The notes beneath the pieces were generated by a model. That model did no database searches and was not told where the DNA came from. It was given only the letters and a program-made list of their open reading frames with translations. Shown piece after piece: positions 1 through 9,551 of a stretch of 55,093 bases of DNA (position 1 is its first letter; each line of letters opens with the position of its first letter). This DNA comes from Halioglobus sp. (GTDB lineage Bacteria > Pseudomonadota > Gammaproteobacteria > Pseudomonadales > Halieaceae): positions 1-55,093 of the forward strand of contig JAQWNG010000038.1 of NCBI GenBank assembly GCA_029246385.1, in the 5' to 3' direction. The translations under genes were made by a program, and so were the position numbers.

Positions 1-899
1 AGCGCGATAAAGTGTGTCTGAAATGAGGGGTCTCCCTCTAATGTGACCGTCCAGCCATCTTGGGGCTTGGGCCAGTGCTCTGGATATCTGCCACCAACGG
101 TCCACAGCGCATCGATTTCAATACGGCTTTTTCCGTCTACCATGCCTTGCCATATATACCGCTGGGCATGCACCGTGCCCTTTTCAATTCGTCCGCAGAT
201 AATATCGTAGCTATCGTCAGTTGTGAGCACCTCATGCTCGATTTTTATCTCGTCCAATTCAAGCTGCATTGCGTTAGCCAGCATGGCGATTTGATCGGTA
301 AAAATATTCGCGTTAAATTGTAAAAAAGGATGGCTGTCGAAGGTGACTTGGTCGGCAGGGTAGCCAAAACGCATATTGTCAAAGGTGATCATTGGCCGGT
401 TGTAAAAAGCCCAATCCGCGCGCTCCTGAATGACGATTTTATCGATACGACGGGACATGCCTGACAGCGCCAACGGCAACACCATACCCACAAAGCCCGG
501 ATGAATGCCGGTACCATGCACGCTGCTATTGCCCGCCTCACACGCGGCGCGAAGTTGTTCGCGCTCCGTTTGCGGCAGATTTTCAGCATAAAACAGGAAG
601 GGCGAGCAGGCGATATTCTTGCCGGAACGAAGCAATGCGCACACTTGATCGAAATCGGTCAAATTCGGCATATAGCTGACGCAATCGGCCTCTAGCGCAA
701 TGATGTCACCAACAGACTGTGTCGCTATGATCCCTGTATCGGGCATGCCACACAGCGCACCGGCGTCTTTGCCGGCCTTGTCGTCACTGTAGACCTTGAC
801 GCCGACCAACTCGAGTTCAGGGTGCATGATAATCGCCTTCAAGGCTTCGCCCCCCACGCCACCGGTTGCCCATTGCACCACTTTGTATCTGTTGGCCAT
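1..899 (-). CDS. NAD(P)-binding dihydrodipicolinate reductase-like protein (3' end cut by window edge)
   Basis: An open frame runs from an ATG at 897-899 to the window edge, about 299 codons without a stop. A good ribosome binding site (AGGAG on the minus strand) lies just upstream. The N-terminus MANRYKVVQWATGGVGGEA has a Rossmann fingerprint (ATGGVG, residues 11-16), followed by the DAGALCGMPDTGI and HPGFVGMVLP segments usual in proteins annotated as NAD(P)H-dependent amine dehydrogenase or 2,4-diaminopentanoate dehydrogenase-like. It resembles the complete gene at 45943-47016 in layout (VVQW..G.VG, KDAG, GI.AT, HPG/DPG). Substrate is unknown. It is probably a soluble cytoplasmic oxidoreductase, and only the last part of the C-terminus is missing. 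Confidence 0.85.
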   Translation of the reverse strand, partial: MANRYKVVQWATGGVGGEALKAIIMHPELELVGVKVYSDDKAGKDAGALCGMPDTGIIATQSVGDIIALEADCVSYMPNLTDFDQVCALLRSGKNIACSPFLFYAENLPQTEREQLRAACEAGNSSVHGTGIHPGFVGMVLPLALSGMSRRIDKIVIQERADWAFYNRPMITFDNMRFGYPADQVTFDSHPFLQFNANIFTDQIAMLANAMQLELDEIKIEHEVLTTDDSYDIICGRIEKGTVHAQRYIWQGMVDGKSRIEIDALWTVGGRYPEHWPKPQDGWTVTLEGDPSFQTHFIA

Positions 900-971
900 T
901 GAATGACTCTCCTATTAATAGCAGGTGTTGCGGCAGTCGAAATATGACGCATACTGTCTGGTCGTTTAGAA

Positions 972-992
972 CCGGGCAACGTGCGCGCCCGG
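972..992 (-). terminator. GC-rich hairpin after the FKBP gene, candidate terminator
   Basis: CCGGGC at 972-977 and GCCCGG at 987-992 form a perfect 6-bp stem with a 9-base loop. On the minus strand it lies 15 bases past the FKBP stop and is followed by a short TTCT, so the U-tract is weak. Confidence 0.35.
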
Positions 993-1006
993 GCCGCGGC
1001 CGATAT

Positions 1007-1345
1007 TTAGCGAACAGCAATCAACTCGACTTCAAACACCAGTGTTGTATTGCCCGGAATTGGCCCCGAGCCATTAGCGCCGTAACCTAACTCGGAAGGG
1101 ACAATCAGTCGCCACTTGTCGCCCTCTTTCATCATCTGCAGTGCTTCAGTCCAACCTGCAATGACACCGTTCACCGGTAAATCAATGGGCTGGCCACGCT
1201 CAACGGAACTGTCGAAGACTCGGCCATCCTCGAATGTCCCGTGGTAGTGTGCGCTGACGGTATCAGTGGGCCCAGGCGTTGCGCCGCTGCCGCTTTCGAG
1301 AACTTCATATTGCAAACCTGACGCAGTAGTAATGACATCACTCAT
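1007..1345 (-). CDS. FKBP-type peptidyl-prolyl cis-trans isomerase
   Basis: A 112-residue protein that is essentially one FKBP domain. It catalyses cis-trans isomerisation of X-Pro bonds in protein folding. Typical segments are visible in order: ASGLQYEVLESGSG, HYHGTFEDGRVFDSS, the VIAGWTEALQMMKEGDKW pocket segment and the C-terminal GYGANGSGPIPGNTTLVFEV. There is no signal peptide or membrane segment, so it should be cytoplasmic, unlike the longer Mip/FkpA type with a dimerisation arm. The ATG start is preceded by TAGGAT on the minus strand. It is transcribed divergently from the efflux operon and appears monocistronic. Confidence 0.9.
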   Translation of the reverse strand: MSDVITTASGLQYEVLESGSGATPGPTDTVSAHYHGTFEDGRVFDSSVERGQPIDLPVNGVIAGWTEALQMMKEGDKWRLIVPSELGYGANGSGPIPGNTTLVFEVELIAVR

Positions 1346-1512
1346 ATCGGTACATCCTAATTAAAATAAAAAAGCACCATACCATAACAGTCCGGATTCA
1401 GGGGGCAGCGTGGTATAGCCTATTACTCTGCTAGGCTGTTGATCCGCAGGGCGATAATGATCAGTTTTTAATGAAGACTAGCCACAGGTGAGTGTATTAG
1501 CACTCTGGCGGC

Positions 1513-1541
1513 TTTCACCTAGCGCCGTGTGCCGCTATAAT
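1513..1541 (+). promoter_or_regulatory. Candidate sigma70 promoter for the RND efflux operon
   Basis: A perfect -10 hexamer TATAAT lies at 1536-1541, 17 bases after a weak -35 (TTTCAC, 1513-1518). Transcription would start around 1548, about 30 bases before the ATG at 1577. Confidence 0.4.
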
Positions 1542-1576
1542 CGCGGCCCAATATTGCAGTTCTATGGGTTCGGTTA

Positions 1577-2689
1577 ATGCGTAAAAATCTGATAATAGCG
1601 TTGCTCATCGCTGCTGGGATTCTTCTGTGGTTAGGATCAGGCTTGTTGTTCAATAATTCAGCAGTCGAAGCCGTGCCTGCAATTTCCGAGCAACAACGTA
1701 GTACCCAGGTGCAAACAGATACAGATCGAGCAACGGTGCGAGCGGCGGTATCGCAGGCAGAGAAACGCGCTCGGATATTGATTTTGCGCGGCAAAACGGA
1801 CAGCAAGCGCAGTGTAGACGTGAAAGCAGAAATAGCGGGTAATGTTGTAAGTCGACCGGCAGAGCGAGGCAGTCGTGTAGAGTCCGGTGACGTGCTGTGT
1901 GAGTTAGCGGTCGATGATCGTGATGTCGCCATTGCTGAGGCTGATGCGGCACTCGCAGACGCTGAAATTTCTTATCAGGGGTCTCTGAAGCTCCAGCAGC
2001 GCGGGCTTCAATCCGAGACCGCGATCGCTAGTGCAAAGGCGAAGCTCGAATCTGCTAAAGCGCAATTGAGACGGCAAGAGCTCAATTTGGCCAGAACGCG
2101 TATTGTTGCGCCGTTTGATGGCGTCATTGAAAACTTGCAAATGAATGTCGGCGATTACGCCACCCCGGGGGCAGTGTGTGCCACCTTAATCGACCTTGAC
2201 CCTATGCTAGTGCGCGCTGATGTGACCGAATCTGAGGTGGGTAATATGGAGTTGGGTGCCCGCGTGGTCGGCACCACCAGCAGTGGCGCACAGATTGTGG
2301 GCACGCTGACGTTCATCGGCAAGCAAAGCGACCCCATGACGCGTACTTACCCAATTGAAATCACCGTTGAGAACGATGATTACAGCTTGCGCTCCGGGCT
2401 CACAACGACAGCGAAAATGCAGTTAGGTGACGTGTACGCTCACAAGGTTTCGCCGGCATTGTTTACATTAAACGATGCAGGTGACCTAGGTGTACGCACT
2501 ATTGACGACGATAACGTGGTTGAGTTTTTCAAGGTCGTTATAGTGGAAGACACTAACGAGGGGGCATGGGTGACGGGTCTGCCTGACACGGTAAACCTGA
2601 TTACCGTCGGGCAGGAGTTTGTGCTTACTGGCGAGACTGTTGACCCCGTTTATCCTGCACCCTCAACGTATGAGACCAGTTCGGAGTGA
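1577..2689 (+). CDS. RND efflux periplasmic adaptor (HlyD/AcrA-type membrane fusion protein)
   Basis: A 370-residue adaptor subunit of a tripartite pump, linking the inner-membrane RND transporter to an outer-membrane channel. Residues 5-25 form an uncleaved hydrophobic anchor. Next come a lipoyl-type half (AEIAGNVVSRPAERGSRV), an alpha-helical hairpin rich in Ala, Glu and Leu (about residues 115-170), the second lipoyl half (RIVAPFDGVIENLQMNVGD) and the beta-barrel (LVRADVTESEVGNMELG). No lipobox is seen. The stop codon overlaps the GTG start of the transporter gene (GTGA), showing translational coupling. No TolC-like gene follows, so the outer-membrane channel must be encoded elsewhere. Confidence 0.9.
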   Translation: MRKNLIIALLIAAGILLWLGSGLLFNNSAVEAVPAISEQQRSTQVQTDTDRATVRAAVSQAEKRARILILRGKTDSKRSVDVKAEIAGNVVSRPAERGSRVESGDVLCELAVDDRDVAIAEADAALADAEISYQGSLKLQQRGLQSETAIASAKAKLESAKAQLRRQELNLARTRIVAPFDGVIENLQMNVGDYATPGAVCATLIDLDPMLVRADVTESEVGNMELGARVVGTTSSGAQIVGTLTFIGKQSDPMTRTYPIEITVENDDYSLRSGLTTTAKMQLGDVYAHKVSPALFTLNDAGDLGVRTIDDDNVVEFFKVVIVEDTNEGAWVTGLPDTVNLITVGQEFVLTGETVDPVYPAPSTYETSSE

Positions 2690-5600
2690 TAACGTCTTAT
2701 ATTGACTCGGCGATAGAGCGGTCCCGCACTACGATGTTGCTGATGGCGGTAGTCATTCTGTGTGGCTTGCTGGCCAGGGCAGCGTTGCCGATCGCTAACG
2801 ACCCCCATGTTGAGTTGCCCCTGTTCATTATCGGTATTATTCATGAGGGTATCTCGCCTGAAGACTCAGAGCGCCTCCTTGTTAAACCGATGGAAATCGA
2901 ATTGCGTAAGATTGAAGGGATCAAGGAACTCACCGCTAATGCATCTGAGGGAAGTGCGACATTATTAGTGGAATTCGACGCACAGTATGATCTTTCAGAG
3001 GCTTTACTAGACGTCCGAGAGGCAGTAGATCGTGGCCGGGCAGAAATACCCAATACCGCAGAAGAACCCTACGTGCGTGAGTTAACGGCCGATGACTTTC
3101 CTATTGTGCAAATTAATCTTATCGGATCGGGAGTCGACGAGCGCGGTATTTACGAGGCAGCAATCAAGCTGCGTGACGAGATCGAGTCTGTTACTGATGT
3201 ACTTTCTGCGAACCTTAGAGGCGACCGGGAAGAAGTGCTTGAGGTGGTGATCGACACAGAAGCACTGCAGGCCTACCAAATTTCCAGTGAAGAACTTATC
3301 AGCAGCCTGCAGCGCAATAATCGCCTGATACCAGCCGGCAGTATTGATACCGGCAAAGGGCGCTTTTCGGTAAAAATTCCCTCAGTAGTCGAAGAGGCCA
3401 GTGACCTTGGCGGCCTGCCTATACGCACCGTGGGAGACACTGTAGTCACGTTAAGCGATGTTGCTAGCATCCGCAGAACCTTTAAAGATCGAACCAGTTA
3501 TGCCAGATTTAACGGTCGCGAAGCGATATCGATAGAGGTGACCAAACGCAGTAACGCCAATACGGTTGAGACGGCTAGCAGCGTGTTAGCGTTGGTGGAC
3601 AGTTTGCGCGCAGAAATGCCAGCCGGTATCGAGGTGGTTGCTTCGCAGAATCAGGCTGAGTACGCCAGCCTGCAGGTGACAGAGCTCCAAGGTAATATCG
3701 TTACAGCGCTGGCGCTGGTGATGGTGGTGGTCGTTGCTGCCATGGGTTTCAGAAGTGGTGTGATTGTCGGTATGGGCATTCCCGTATCCCTGCTGTTCGC
3801 AGTGACGGTTGTTTATCTCCTCGGATACACGTTCAACTTTATGGTGATGTTCGGACTGCTGCTGGGGCTAGGGATGTTAATCGATGGCGCTATTGTCGTT
3901 ACTGAGTATGCGGATCGAAAGATGTCTGATGGTATGGAGCATAAGGAGGCTTACTCGCAGGCAGTGAAGCGTATGTTCTGGCCCGTTATAGCGTCAACGG
4001 CTACGACGCTTGCAGCATTTGCGCCGTTGATGTTCTGGCCAGGGGTATCGGGTCAGTTTATGCGCTATTTGCCGGTCACCGTGTTTAGTGTTTTGTTGGG
4101 CTCTTTGCTCTATGCCCTCCTATTTGGCCCGGTACTAGGAACCTTATTTGGCAGGCCCAGTGGGCACAGCAAGAAGTCTGTAAAAATGGTACATGTTTTA
4201 GAGACCGGGGACCCAATGCAGCTAGCCACTTTGACGGGCAGTTATGCTAGGTTTCTTGGCAGAGTATGCGCAAATCCGCTGCGCACATTGAGCGTCATAT
4301 TTCTGATACTGATAGCGTCTTTCTGGGCTTACGGTAAGTTTGGCGTTGGTACTATTTTCTTCACGGATGGCGAGGCCCAGTATCTTCAGGTATCAGTGCT
4401 TGGCAGAGGAAACTTTTCGGCCGATGAGGTTAACGAGCTGGTTTGGGAGGCTGAGAGTGAAATACTCCAAATAGAGGGCATACGATCCGTCAACGCTAGC
4501 ACTATTCTGCCCGGAAATAATTCTTCAGGGGGTATCTCAAGCAGCAGCTCAGATCGTATCGGCGTTATTTTTCTTGAGTTGCTAGCCGAGAGCGATCGTG
4601 AAATAAAAGCTGATGATATCGAGTCAGAGATTAGGCAGGCCGTTGCTTTGGTACCGGGTATTTCGGTTGAAATTTTGCCGCTGGAGATGGGGCCGCCCGT
4701 GGGCAAACCCATTCAGATAGAACTGGCGTCGCGCGATCGTACGCTACTGGAGCCGGCCATGGCGCGGATTCGCGCCTATATGGATACACTGCCTGAGTTG
4801 TTATATATTGACGATACGGCTGCCCTGCCAACTATTGAGTGGCGTGTAGCAGTAGATCGAGCGCAGGCTGGCATCTATGGTGCCGATGTGTCGTCTGCAG
4901 GCATTGCAGTTCAGCTTGTGACTAACGGTGTAAAAATCGGCGAATACCGGCCCGACGGTGCCGATGACGCGGTTGATATTCGAATCCGCTACCCCGAGCA
5001 TGAACGCGGTATCAAGGCGCTCGACACAATGCGTATTAGTACGTCGCAGGGCCTGGTGCCAATGTCCAACTTTGTCCAAATGAAGCCTGCGCCCGGCCTT
5101 GATACCCTCGAGCGTATTGATTCTGTACCGGTTGAGCGCATAAGGGCCGATGTGGTTCCGGGGGTGTTGGCAGATACTATGGTGAAAAAAATTGACGCTT
5201 GGTTATCGCAGCAGGAATTCGATCCTAACCTTGAGGTGCGGTTTCGGGGTGCGAACGAAGAGCAGGCTCAATCCCTGGACTTTGTGGGCGTCGCTTTTTC
5301 TCTGTCGCTGATACTAATGTTTGTATTGCTGGTGACGCAATTTAACAGTTTTTATCAAAGCGGATTAATTTTGCTTTCAGTGATCATGTCGACGGCCGGT
5401 GTTGTTCTGGGCTTGCTGATTTTAGGTAACCCGTTTAGCGCACTGTTAACGGGCGTGGGCGTGGTGGCGTTGGCGGGCATCGTTGTGAATAATAATATTG
5501 TGCTTATCGATACCTTTAATCGCTTGCGTGTCATGCATCCCGAATTAGATGTTCGGTCTGTCATCGTGCGTGCAACATCGAGACGGCTACGGCCGGTGAT

Positions 5601-5856
5601 GCTCACTACAGTAACGACCGTTTTTGGTTTACTGCCGTTGGCTGCCGGCCTGTCGATTGATTTAATTAATCGCACGATTACCGCGGATGGCCAGATGGCA
5701 ATGTTTTGGGCACCGCTGTCTCAGGCCATTGTGTTTGGCCTGTCCTTTGCGACTATTTTGACGCTGATTGCAACGCCGGCCCTGCTGGCTTTGCCAACCG
5801 CCGTGCGAGAGAAATATCATGCTTACCGTGAAAAAAGTAACCGAGTCGATGTCTAG
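2686..5856 (+). CDS. RND-family efflux transporter permease (AcrB-like)
   Basis: A 1056-residue inner-membrane proton-driven exporter with the usual RND layout: one N-terminal membrane helix, a large porter loop, a bundle of helices, a second loop and a second bundle. The fourth-helix proton-relay segment reads GMLIDGAIVV. The first Asp of the AcrB Asp-Asp pair is kept (D400) and the second is Gly. In the tenth helix the AcrB Lys940 position is Asn (N935 in GIVVNNNIVLID). Such substitutions occur in a subgroup of these permeases. The start is GTG at 2686, overlapping the adaptor stop by four bases. Substrate cannot be read from sequence; drug, lipid or hydrophobic-compound export is possible. 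Confidence 0.9.
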   Translation: MITSYIDSAIERSRTTMLLMAVVILCGLLARAALPIANDPHVELPLFIIGIIHEGISPEDSERLLVKPMEIELRKIEGIKELTANASEGSATLLVEFDAQYDLSEALLDVREAVDRGRAEIPNTAEEPYVRELTADDFPIVQINLIGSGVDERGIYEAAIKLRDEIESVTDVLSANLRGDREEVLEVVIDTEALQAYQISSEELISSLQRNNRLIPAGSIDTGKGRFSVKIPSVVEEASDLGGLPIRTVGDTVVTLSDVASIRRTFKDRTSYARFNGREAISIEVTKRSNANTVETASSVLALVDSLRAEMPAGIEVVASQNQAEYASLQVTELQGNIVTALALVMVVVVAAMGFRSGVIVGMGIPVSLLFAVTVVYLLGYTFNFMVMFGLLLGLGMLIDGAIVVTEYADRKMSDGMEHKEAYSQAVKRMFWPVIASTATTLAAFAPLMFWPGVSGQFMRYLPVTVFSVLLGSLLYALLFGPVLGTLFGRPSGHSKKSVKMVHVLETGDPMQLATLTGSYARFLGRVCANPLRTLSVIFLILIASFWAYGKFGVGTIFFTDGEAQYLQVSVLGRGNFSADEVNELVWEAESEILQIEGIRSVNASTILPGNNSSGGISSSSSDRIGVIFLELLAESDREIKADDIESEIRQAVALVPGISVEILPLEMGPPVGKPIQIELASRDRTLLEPAMARIRAYMDTLPELLYIDDTAALPTIEWRVAVDRAQAGIYGADVSSAGIAVQLVTNGVKIGEYRPDGADDAVDIRIRYPEHERGIKALDTMRISTSQGLVPMSNFVQMKPAPGLDTLERIDSVPVERIRADVVPGVLADTMVKKIDAWLSQQEFDPNLEVRFRGANEEQAQSLDFVGVAFSLSLILMFVLLVTQFNSFYQSGLILLSVIMSTAGVVLGLLILGNPFSALLTGVGVVALAGIVVNNNIVLIDTFNRLRVMHPELDVRSVIVRATSRRLRPVMLTTVTTVFGLLPLAAGLSIDLINRTITADGQMAMFWAPLSQAIVFGLSFATILTLIATPALLALPTAVREKYHAYREKSNRVDV

Positions 5857-5943
5857 ATATTAGGCAGTAGTCTAAAGCTAACGTGTTACCGCATCAGCCA
5901 GTGGTATGAATTAACTAAAGCATGCAGCTTTGCGCATCCAAGG

Positions 5944-8808
5944 TTAAGGCTCAACGCCTGCGTCATACCAGTGGTTATGAATTACGCTATCAACTAACTG
6001 TGCTGTGCTTTGCGACCAAGTTTGCCATTCTACGCCTAGCGACTTGGGTTCAGACGAATTGTGATACAGGTTCAGCCACTTTTGAAGTTCCGTTGCCAGT
6101 TCTGTTGCCGTTTGCGCTTGAAAATACCAGGCATGGTTCCCGCACACTTCATGGAAGATCGGAATGTCCCGCGCTATCAGTGATGCGCCGTAGTGTGCAG
6201 CCTCGATCAGTGGCAGTCCAAATCCCTCGCCGAACGATGCCATAATTGTACCAGCACAGCCTTCGTAAAGTGACTGCAGCATTGGGTCACTGACGTAATT
6301 CAACCATTGAATTACATCCGTTTTGGTATCCCGGTTGTTGAGTTCTTTAAGGTCTTCGATTGTTTTTTTGTCGACCCATCCTTCCGATCCGACAATGATC
6401 AGACCGATATCTACCTCGTTTTTCTGCATGATCTCAATGGCTTCAATAACCTGACTGTGGCCTTTTCGAGGTTCGATAGTTCCTACCATGAGTAAGTAGG
6501 TTCTACCGGCTATCTTTTTGAGTACGCTGGCTTCAGACGCTTCGAGGGTTGCAATATTAGTCCGTGATTCCATTTCTGCGCCGAGGTGGAAATAGCCGAT
6601 ATGTGGCCTAGCGTTTGTGTTATAGGCCTTCTCATCCATCCATGCTTGGTATTCATTAGCGACTGTTCTGGAAATTGTGATCACACCATCGCTAAGGGCT
6701 GTGATAGCGGAAATCCAATGTTCAAAGAAAGGAATATGATCGGCAGGAAAGCAGTGGGGTAACTGGATCGGCATTAAGTCATACAGTACGTGATAAATCT
6801 TGACGCCACGCCCTCTCCACGTTTGGAGGCACCACCTAGACTGATTTTCTCTCGCTATGCGGGATTCAAAGTCGAGGCCCAGATAAATATCGCCGGCTCT
6901 TGCTTCTACTACATCATCGACTAAATGAGTTGGCGCTAAGTCTAGAAAGGTGTTAATAAAAGTCCGCGCATAGCGAAACTGCCCAGACTTGAAATCGAAG
7001 TAGACGGCTTCGACGCGCAAGCCAAGGTAGGAATTTTTTAGTAACTCGCGCAGTATGTTTCTCACTACCCTTTGTACGCCACTTTTTAAATCGTGGTGCA
7101 CTAATACCGATATATCGACGATAAGCTGGGAGCCGGACAGGGCAGTAGTTCCTGCAGTTGCGCAGGACATGAAGTCGGTAAGCGCTTCAAGGCAGTCAAA
7201 AATAGAGCTCGGTGACAGTTCGTCCAATCTAGGCGTGAACAAAGTTTTTTGAACTTCGTTCGAAAGGACGCTTGGATTTGTTCGATAACACTTTTCTATA
7301 TAGCCTATATATGAGCCGACAACTTTTTTAGGTGAATGTATATCGTCAACGTATGAACGAGCAAGGGTCCCCTGTTTCCCCGGGCCAGCGCTTTTGTTGA
7401 GCGCCTCGGTAAGCTCTCCGATAGTAAATTCGTCATTCAACTTTATTACGGTATTGTGAGGAATCTCCGTCATACTGCCGTGTGAATTGATAATGGTCGT
7501 GAGTCCGGCAGCCATACTGTCCAGAAGTGCTGCCGACGATTCACCTCGAGAGTTACAGCGCAGTTGGATCGAGACGTCTACCGCGCTGAGATAATCTTGA
7601 TAGGCAGTGGGTTCCACAAATCCCGTCATTGTGAACTGCTCGGGTAATGGCATGTTTGATATGCGAGTCTTTAGGGCGATTTCCAGCCCTCTCTGACCAC
7701 CACCACCTATTAGATATAATCTGGCAGTGGGGTCATTGGCGAGCGTTGATCTGGCCCAGGCTTCCAGTAATTCATTGAGATACTTATTGGAATTTAGAAA
7801 CCCAAATGTTGCATAGACTTTAGCGTCTTCTGGAATTCCCAGCTTTTGGCGCGAGGTTTTTCGGTCGGGAAGCTGCTTGATATTGCACGCGAGGGGTGTA
7901 ACGCAAAGATTAGACAAAGTGTCTTTATCAAAAAATAGAGCGAGAGTGTCCTTTGCAAATTCATTGTGGACCAGTACACCGTAACTATTAGCAAATAGAG
8001 ATCCGCATGCGGGGTACAGATTTATCGTCTGTTGGACTGAATCCTGACAATCAAGCAATGCAGACCACCCGTGAGAGGTGTAGATTTTTTGATGCAGCTC
8101 AGTCAGTCCTAATTGCATAAAATTACTAAAAATGCAGTCGCCAAGGTAAATATCATGGAGCACGACAACACCCGGATGTGCTTCTAGTAAGGCAAAGTAC
8201 TCGTAATGAAAAGACGAGTTACCGAAGTGATACATAACGCGGTCGAAACAATTACCCAGTCTGACAAATTGCGCGTGGTTTATTACGTCAAATGCGTCCA
8301 TGAGGTCAGGGTTGAGATCAGCTGGGCTATGCACGACCAGCGTTACGTCGTAATGCTCTGCAAGAGTCGGAAGAATTTCCATGCAGTAGTTTGCAACGCC
8401 TGATGCCGTTGGCGGCATCGGAGAAACCAGCGCTAATCGGAGTTTATCTGTCTCCTTTTGAATGTGCACCTGCGCAAGTATTATTTCTTCCAGATTGTGT
8501 TCCGCCACCATTTCCGGTGTCAGCTTAAAATATTGTTTTGCCCCCAAACACTTTAGAAATGCGCTATGAAGTAGGGCCAACTCCTCTTGAGCCAGAGTAT
8601 TTTCCAAAGATTCATAGACTGGGTACGCGATCAGGCAATCTGGCGCAGGGACCATCGCACGGAGGATTGTATAGTCATCGGGATTAGACAGTCGGCAAAT
8701 CAGTCGCGCTTTGTGGGCTGAGATCCAGGTAGAGGTTAGCCAAGCGGGCCATTTGGATGCGCTGTCCAGCCAGCGAGCTGACTCCAGTAGGTCGATAACG
8801 AGGCTCAT
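5944..8808 (-). CDS. Two-domain glycosyltransferase (tandem GT4-like modules)
   Basis: A 954-residue protein carrying two GT-B glycosyltransferase modules after an N-terminal stretch of about 120 residues. Module one (about 123-500) begins LRLALVSPMPPTASGVANY and ends with a degenerate acid motif (RGESSAALLD). Module two (about 560-950) begins LIVDISVLVHHDLKSGVQR, contains YLLMVGTIEPRKGH and has a full E-x7-E motif in ASFGEGFGLPLIEAA. Such fusions usually add two sugars, or polymerise a repeat, on O-antigen or capsule lipid intermediates at the cytoplasmic face. Module one resembles the separate protein at 12307-13602. The start ATG overlaps the stop of the upstream gene (8805-9551), so the two are co-translated. 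Confidence 0.88.
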   Translation of the reverse strand: MSLVIDLLESARWLDSASKWPAWLTSTWISAHKARLICRLSNPDDYTILRAMVPAPDCLIAYPVYESLENTLAQEELALLHSAFLKCLGAKQYFKLTPEMVAEHNLEEIILAQVHIQKETDKLRLALVSPMPPTASGVANYCMEILPTLAEHYDVTLVVHSPADLNPDLMDAFDVINHAQFVRLGNCFDRVMYHFGNSSFHYEYFALLEAHPGVVVLHDIYLGDCIFSNFMQLGLTELHQKIYTSHGWSALLDCQDSVQQTINLYPACGSLFANSYGVLVHNEFAKDTLALFFDKDTLSNLCVTPLACNIKQLPDRKTSRQKLGIPEDAKVYATFGFLNSNKYLNELLEAWARSTLANDPTARLYLIGGGGQRGLEIALKTRISNMPLPEQFTMTGFVEPTAYQDYLSAVDVSIQLRCNSRGESSAALLDSMAAGLTTIINSHGSMTEIPHNTVIKLNDEFTIGELTEALNKSAGPGKQGTLARSYVDDIHSPKKVVGSYIGYIEKCYRTNPSVLSNEVQKTLFTPRLDELSPSSIFDCLEALTDFMSCATAGTTALSGSQLIVDISVLVHHDLKSGVQRVVRNILRELLKNSYLGLRVEAVYFDFKSGQFRYARTFINTFLDLAPTHLVDDVVEARAGDIYLGLDFESRIARENQSRWCLQTWRGRGVKIYHVLYDLMPIQLPHCFPADHIPFFEHWISAITALSDGVITISRTVANEYQAWMDEKAYNTNARPHIGYFHLGAEMESRTNIATLEASEASVLKKIAGRTYLLMVGTIEPRKGHSQVIEAIEIMQKNEVDIGLIIVGSEGWVDKKTIEDLKELNNRDTKTDVIQWLNYVSDPMLQSLYEGCAGTIMASFGEGFGLPLIEAAHYGASLIARDIPIFHEVCGNHAWYFQAQTATELATELQKWLNLYHNSSEPKSLGVEWQTWSQSTAQLVDSVIHNHWYDAGVEP

Positions 8809-9551
8809 GAATACACCGTGGCGGGGTCTTCGGTTGCGCTCTTGGCGAGGACGATTCTGAGTAAGCTCGTTTCAGCCCTCGACGTAGATAGTAATTGGCG
8901 TACCTCACTGTCTTGGATCAGGCGTTGCCGTGTAAGGCCAAAATCTTGCAACGAAAATCGCGTCTGAGGACTCAATTGTTGAAGAAGATGCCATTGCCTC
9001 TGGCCCGCATTGGATATAACAGCTTCCCTGGCGTTGTTTTTGGGCCTTTTATAAACCAGCGGCTCCACTTTATTGTATTCGCCTCGTCCCAGGCCTCTTC
9101 CTTTCATAAGTCTGAGCCATATCCGCCCTAATACACTATCCGATGCGCCAATTTTCTCAGAGAGAGACCAGAGAAATATGCGCCATCCTGGAAAGGTCGC
9201 GGTAATCTGTGCAATAACAGACCAAAGAAGCTTGCGTCCCTTAGGGAAGATAATCACAACCAGAATAAGTGGCAGTATAGGTAGCATCGCCAGAGCACCA
9301 ACGGTTAGTAGTAGTAACAATTTCCAGTGATGCTTTATCTTAGGAATAATTCGTATTAAGGCATATAGCCACGGCGAGTTAGCATCTAGCTGTCTGACAT
9401 GCTCTTCGTGCTGCTTGGCAATTGTTTTCCAGCGCAACATTTCGCGGCGGGCGTAGAGCAGTTCGCCTAAGGTTTCTTCAGATAGCCCATCCGCATTTGC
9501 AGTGGGTGGCTCAGGCTGGGCAGGGCTATGCTGTTGTTGTCGAAGTGTCAT
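8805..9551 (-). CDS. Hypothetical membrane protein of the polysaccharide locus
   Basis: A 248-residue protein whose family I do not recognise. Residues 25-57 are charged and probably helical or coiled. A hydrophobic stretch at about 76-102 (LLLLLTVGALAMLPILPLIL) can form one long or two short membrane helices, and the C-terminal part is basic and soluble-looking. It is first in a two-gene minus-strand operon and overlaps the start of the two-domain glycosyltransferase by four bases (ATGA). That suggests it anchors or regulates that enzyme at the inner membrane. This role is inferred from position only. Confidence 0.7.
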   Translation of the reverse strand: MTLRQQQHSPAQPEPPTANADGLSEETLGELLYARREMLRWKTIAKQHEEHVRQLDANSPWLYALIRIIPKIKHHWKLLLLLTVGALAMLPILPLILVVIIFPKGRKLLWSVIAQITATFPGWRIFLWSLSEKIGASDSVLGRIWLRLMKGRGLGRGEYNKVEPLVYKRPKNNAREAVISNAGQRQWHLLQQLSPQTRFSLQDFGLTRQRLIQDSEVRQLLSTSRAETSLLRIVLAKSATEDPATVYS

